64,000 nucleotides of DNA from Acidobacteriota bacterium (lineage in GTDB: Bacteria; Acidobacteriota; Thermoanaerobaculia; Multivoradales; J023). The stretch is taken from positions 434,001-498,000 of the forward strand of contig JAJCXR010000054.1 of NCBI GenBank assembly GCA_029263315.1, read 5' to 3'. Positions 63,902 through 64,000 of the stretch are shown here, piece after piece. A program made the position numbers and the translations under genes. The notes below the pieces were generated by a model, which searched no databases, was not told the DNA's origin, and worked only from the letters and a program-made list of their open reading frames with translations. The number at the start of each line of letters is the position of its first letter. Position 1 is the first letter of the stretch.

Positions 63902-64000
63902 TGTTGATGTCTCATTTTAAGTCCACCCAGGGACATCGACTTTCCACCATGGCCGCGACCCTTGCCGTCATCGCCATCGGATTCACCCTATCGCTACCGG
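63901..64000 (+). CDS. 5' end of a secreted protein gene, cut by the window end
   Basis: An ATG at 63901 overlaps the preceding stop by one base. The 33 codons visible encode MLMSHFKSTQGHRLSTMAA followed by a hydrophobic helix (TLAVIAIGFTLSLP), a signal peptide. By analogy with the pair at 1078-3082 it may encode a matrixin-like protease, but nothing of the mature protein is visible. Confidence 0.7.
   Translation, partial: MLMSHFKSTQGHRLSTMAATLAVIAIGFTLSLP

Overview
The window is GC-rich DNA (my estimate is above 60 percent) from a bacterial chromosome. It shows no phage, insertion sequence, CRISPR array, rRNA or tRNA that I could recognise. The lineage is not certain. VWFA-related secreted proteins with TPRs, an ECF sigma factor of the TIGR02999 type, matrixin-like proteases paired with a small secreted partner, a GlnRS carrying a C-terminal YqeY domain and a cbb3 oxidase would fit Acidobacteriota (for example Thermoanaerobaculia). 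Myxococcota or another deep Gram-negative phylum cannot be excluded.

Layout. 1-3082 (+): the 3' end of an unknown gene, then a secreted protein followed by a matrixin-like zinc protease with a calcium-binding C-terminal domain. 20388-3108 (-): an unbroken 17-kb run of co-directional genes. It starts with the translation genes rpsP-khpA-rimM-trmD-rplS-rnhB and continues with a large TPR protein, an anchored unknown protein, NAD-type isocitrate dehydrogenase and rarA. It ends with an ECF sigma factor, its zinc-finger/VWA anti-sigma partner and a 1049-residue surface protein. 20720-22598: a beta-CASP metallo-hydrolase and an orphan RHH antitoxin whose overlapping VapC-like toxin is reduced to 26 codons. 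30422-22703 (-): a tightly overlapped cbb3 oxidase operon (membrane protein, dihaem lipoprotein cytochrome, CcoN, CcoO, two small membrane proteins, CcoI copper ATPase, COG2836 protein). Divergent from it are a polyferredoxin, a GAF histidine kinase and a NarL-type regulator (30870-34014), which probably sense redox state or oxygen.

34167-42484 (+): a 1147-residue secreted alpha/beta hydrolase, DNA polymerase IV, and an 1178-residue fusion of fatty acyl reductase, acyl-activating enzyme and carrier protein. 42627-44123: an arsR-acr3 arsenite resistance pair, followed by nested GC-rich tandem repeats. 46421-49495: a cupin domain fused to a methionyl-tRNA-synthetase-like enzyme, divergent from an MFS transporter and a cytochrome P450. 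This is the part most suggestive of an undescribed pathway. 49475-60115 (-): a response regulator/diguanylate cyclase, glnS, a small anchored protein, a penicillin-acylase family enzyme, a type II thioesterase and htpG. 60440-64000 (+): a VWFA-TPR secreted protein preceded by two coupled five-codon ORFs, an ECF sigma factor, and a second secreted partner protein followed by a gene cut by the window end.

A recurring oddity is that many intergenic gaps contain head-to-tail duplications with a 14-bp unit. Units of 12 or 15 bp, which preserve the frame, occur inside coding sequence.
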